NCBI GenBank assembly: GCA_034508935.3
Contig: CM067449.1
Location: 40,468,573-40,532,572, forward strand
DNA from: Berghia stephanieae
Taxonomy: Eukaryota > Mollusca > Gastropoda > Nudibranchia > Aeolidiidae
Direction: 5' to 3'
DNA length: 64,000 nucleotides
This document shows, piece after piece, positions 63,366-64,000 of this stretch. Made by a program: the position numbers and the translations under genes. The notes beneath the pieces were generated by a model that made no database searches, had not been told where the DNA came from, and saw nothing but the letters and a program-made list of their open reading frames with translations. Position 1 is the stretch's first letter; every line of letters starts with the position of its first letter.

Positions 63366-63426
63366 AGGCAAAACTAGATAACTACATACCATAGCAGAAA
63401 TTCTAAATGAATACATAACTTCTTAC

Positions 63427-63527
63427 CTTTATGAACAACTTTTGGATCAATCACAGAATGTAATATCACTGTGTAAGGCAAACTCGTTATTTTAAGTAGA
63501 TAACAATATTTATCTTTTGATGTAAAT
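63427..63527 (-). other. Candidate non-coding first exon of the host gene
   Basis: A strong donor, ATAAAG-GTAAGAAG, ends an exon at 63427. A TATA box 26-33 bp further upstream of 63527 fits a start there. It would be spliced to the acceptor 8 bp before the ATG at 56754. No other gene on this strand competes. Confidence 0.4.
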
Positions 63528-63552
63528 CTGAGAAGTTTAGAACTGCGCTCTG

Positions 63553-63560
63553 TATTTATA
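63553..63560 (-). promoter_or_regulatory. TATA box TATAAATA
   Basis: Reads CTCTATAAATACAG on the minus strand, with a CRE-like TTACGTCA about 30 bp further upstream (63590). Fits the promoter of the gene that ends at 45240. Confidence 0.4.
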
Positions 63561-63569
63561 GAGAATCAT

Positions 63570-64000
63570 GTTCGAGAACAAACTTTGTATGACGTAAGCA
63601 GGAGTTCATCAATTTGGTCATGATCGGAAATTTTTGTGACACTTGATTTTCTAAATTAATGTAGATAGATCTAGATAGATTTAATATTATGATTGATATA
63701 TTATTATTTTTATTATTATTACAATGAGTATGACAGAAATCAGTAAAAACCCATGACTCAAAAATTTAAGAAAATTCCCATTTTAAGATGACGCAAATCA
63801 ATTGCTTTTTTTTTTTTTTTTTTTCAAATAAAATTGGAAACGAAGATATTGCTTGTGTCACTGGTTTTACAATTCGTCAACTGGAAAGTTTATGACGAAA
63901 ACTCACTGACGCTATGAAGAGAGGGAATTACCGATCGCGTATTGACTAAGAAAGGCCAGCAGGGGTTGTTGTACATAAAATAGGATTCTGAACTTCGTTT
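63570..64000. other. AT-rich sequence upstream of the candidate promoter
   Basis: A poly-T run at about 63806-63824 and a GATAG-rich patch at 63662. No gene or repeat family seen. Confidence 0.3.

Overview
The window looks like a piece of a repeat-rich metazoan nuclear genome, probably an aquatic invertebrate; nothing here fixes the species. The base composition is AT-rich and long microsatellites are everywhere. There are tRNA-derived SINEs in several copies, RTE-like and CR1/L2-like LINE pieces, a pogo/Tigger DNA transposon, a Ty1/copia fossil and a dense population of MITEs. There are no bacterial-type operons, rRNA genes or CRISPR arrays. Coding content is very low, and most long open frames are artefacts of microsatellites or of repeated MITEs.

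Layout. 1-5 kb: degenerate MITEs, a (GAT)n array and a 1.17-kb pentanucleotide array inside one of two related flanking segments. 5.2-8 kb: a minus-strand gene of a multiplied but uncharacterised animal family with PIN-like acidic motifs, followed by a tandem 356-bp duplication. 8.1-10.6 kb: a pogo-type transposon with both inverted ends, sitting in a TTAA-type MITE. 10.8-18.7 kb: fold-back elements, a (TA)n hairpin, TTAA MITEs and SINEs. 19.4-22.4 kb: the 3' half of a copia element. 23-32 kb: (ATT)n arrays, LINE remnants, fold-backs and tandem repeats. 32.6-39.6 kb: a MITE-A1 array, a LINE nested in a SINE, a head-to-head SINE pair and a 30-bp minisatellite. 40-45 kb: dispersed repeat E, a small hAT MITE and a stack of MITEs.

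45.2-63.5 kb carries the one convincing host gene, on the minus strand. It has five coding exons with consensus splice sites, plus a likely non-coding first exon behind a TATA box. It would encode about 208 residues of no family I recognise. Its introns hold a hAT-like element inside a 37-bp tandem array, SINEs, MITEs and three layers of LINE/SINE nesting.

The most interesting theme is how the small elements relate to each other. MITE-A1 inserts at TATA, often inside other A1 copies, and sits at the same site in the ends of MITE-B at least four times. Tandem expansion of MITE-B's own end has produced a minisatellite with a 150-bp higher-order unit. Several unrelated MITE families carry a TGACGTCA (CRE-type) palindrome, and MITE-C also carries YY1-like motifs at its ends.
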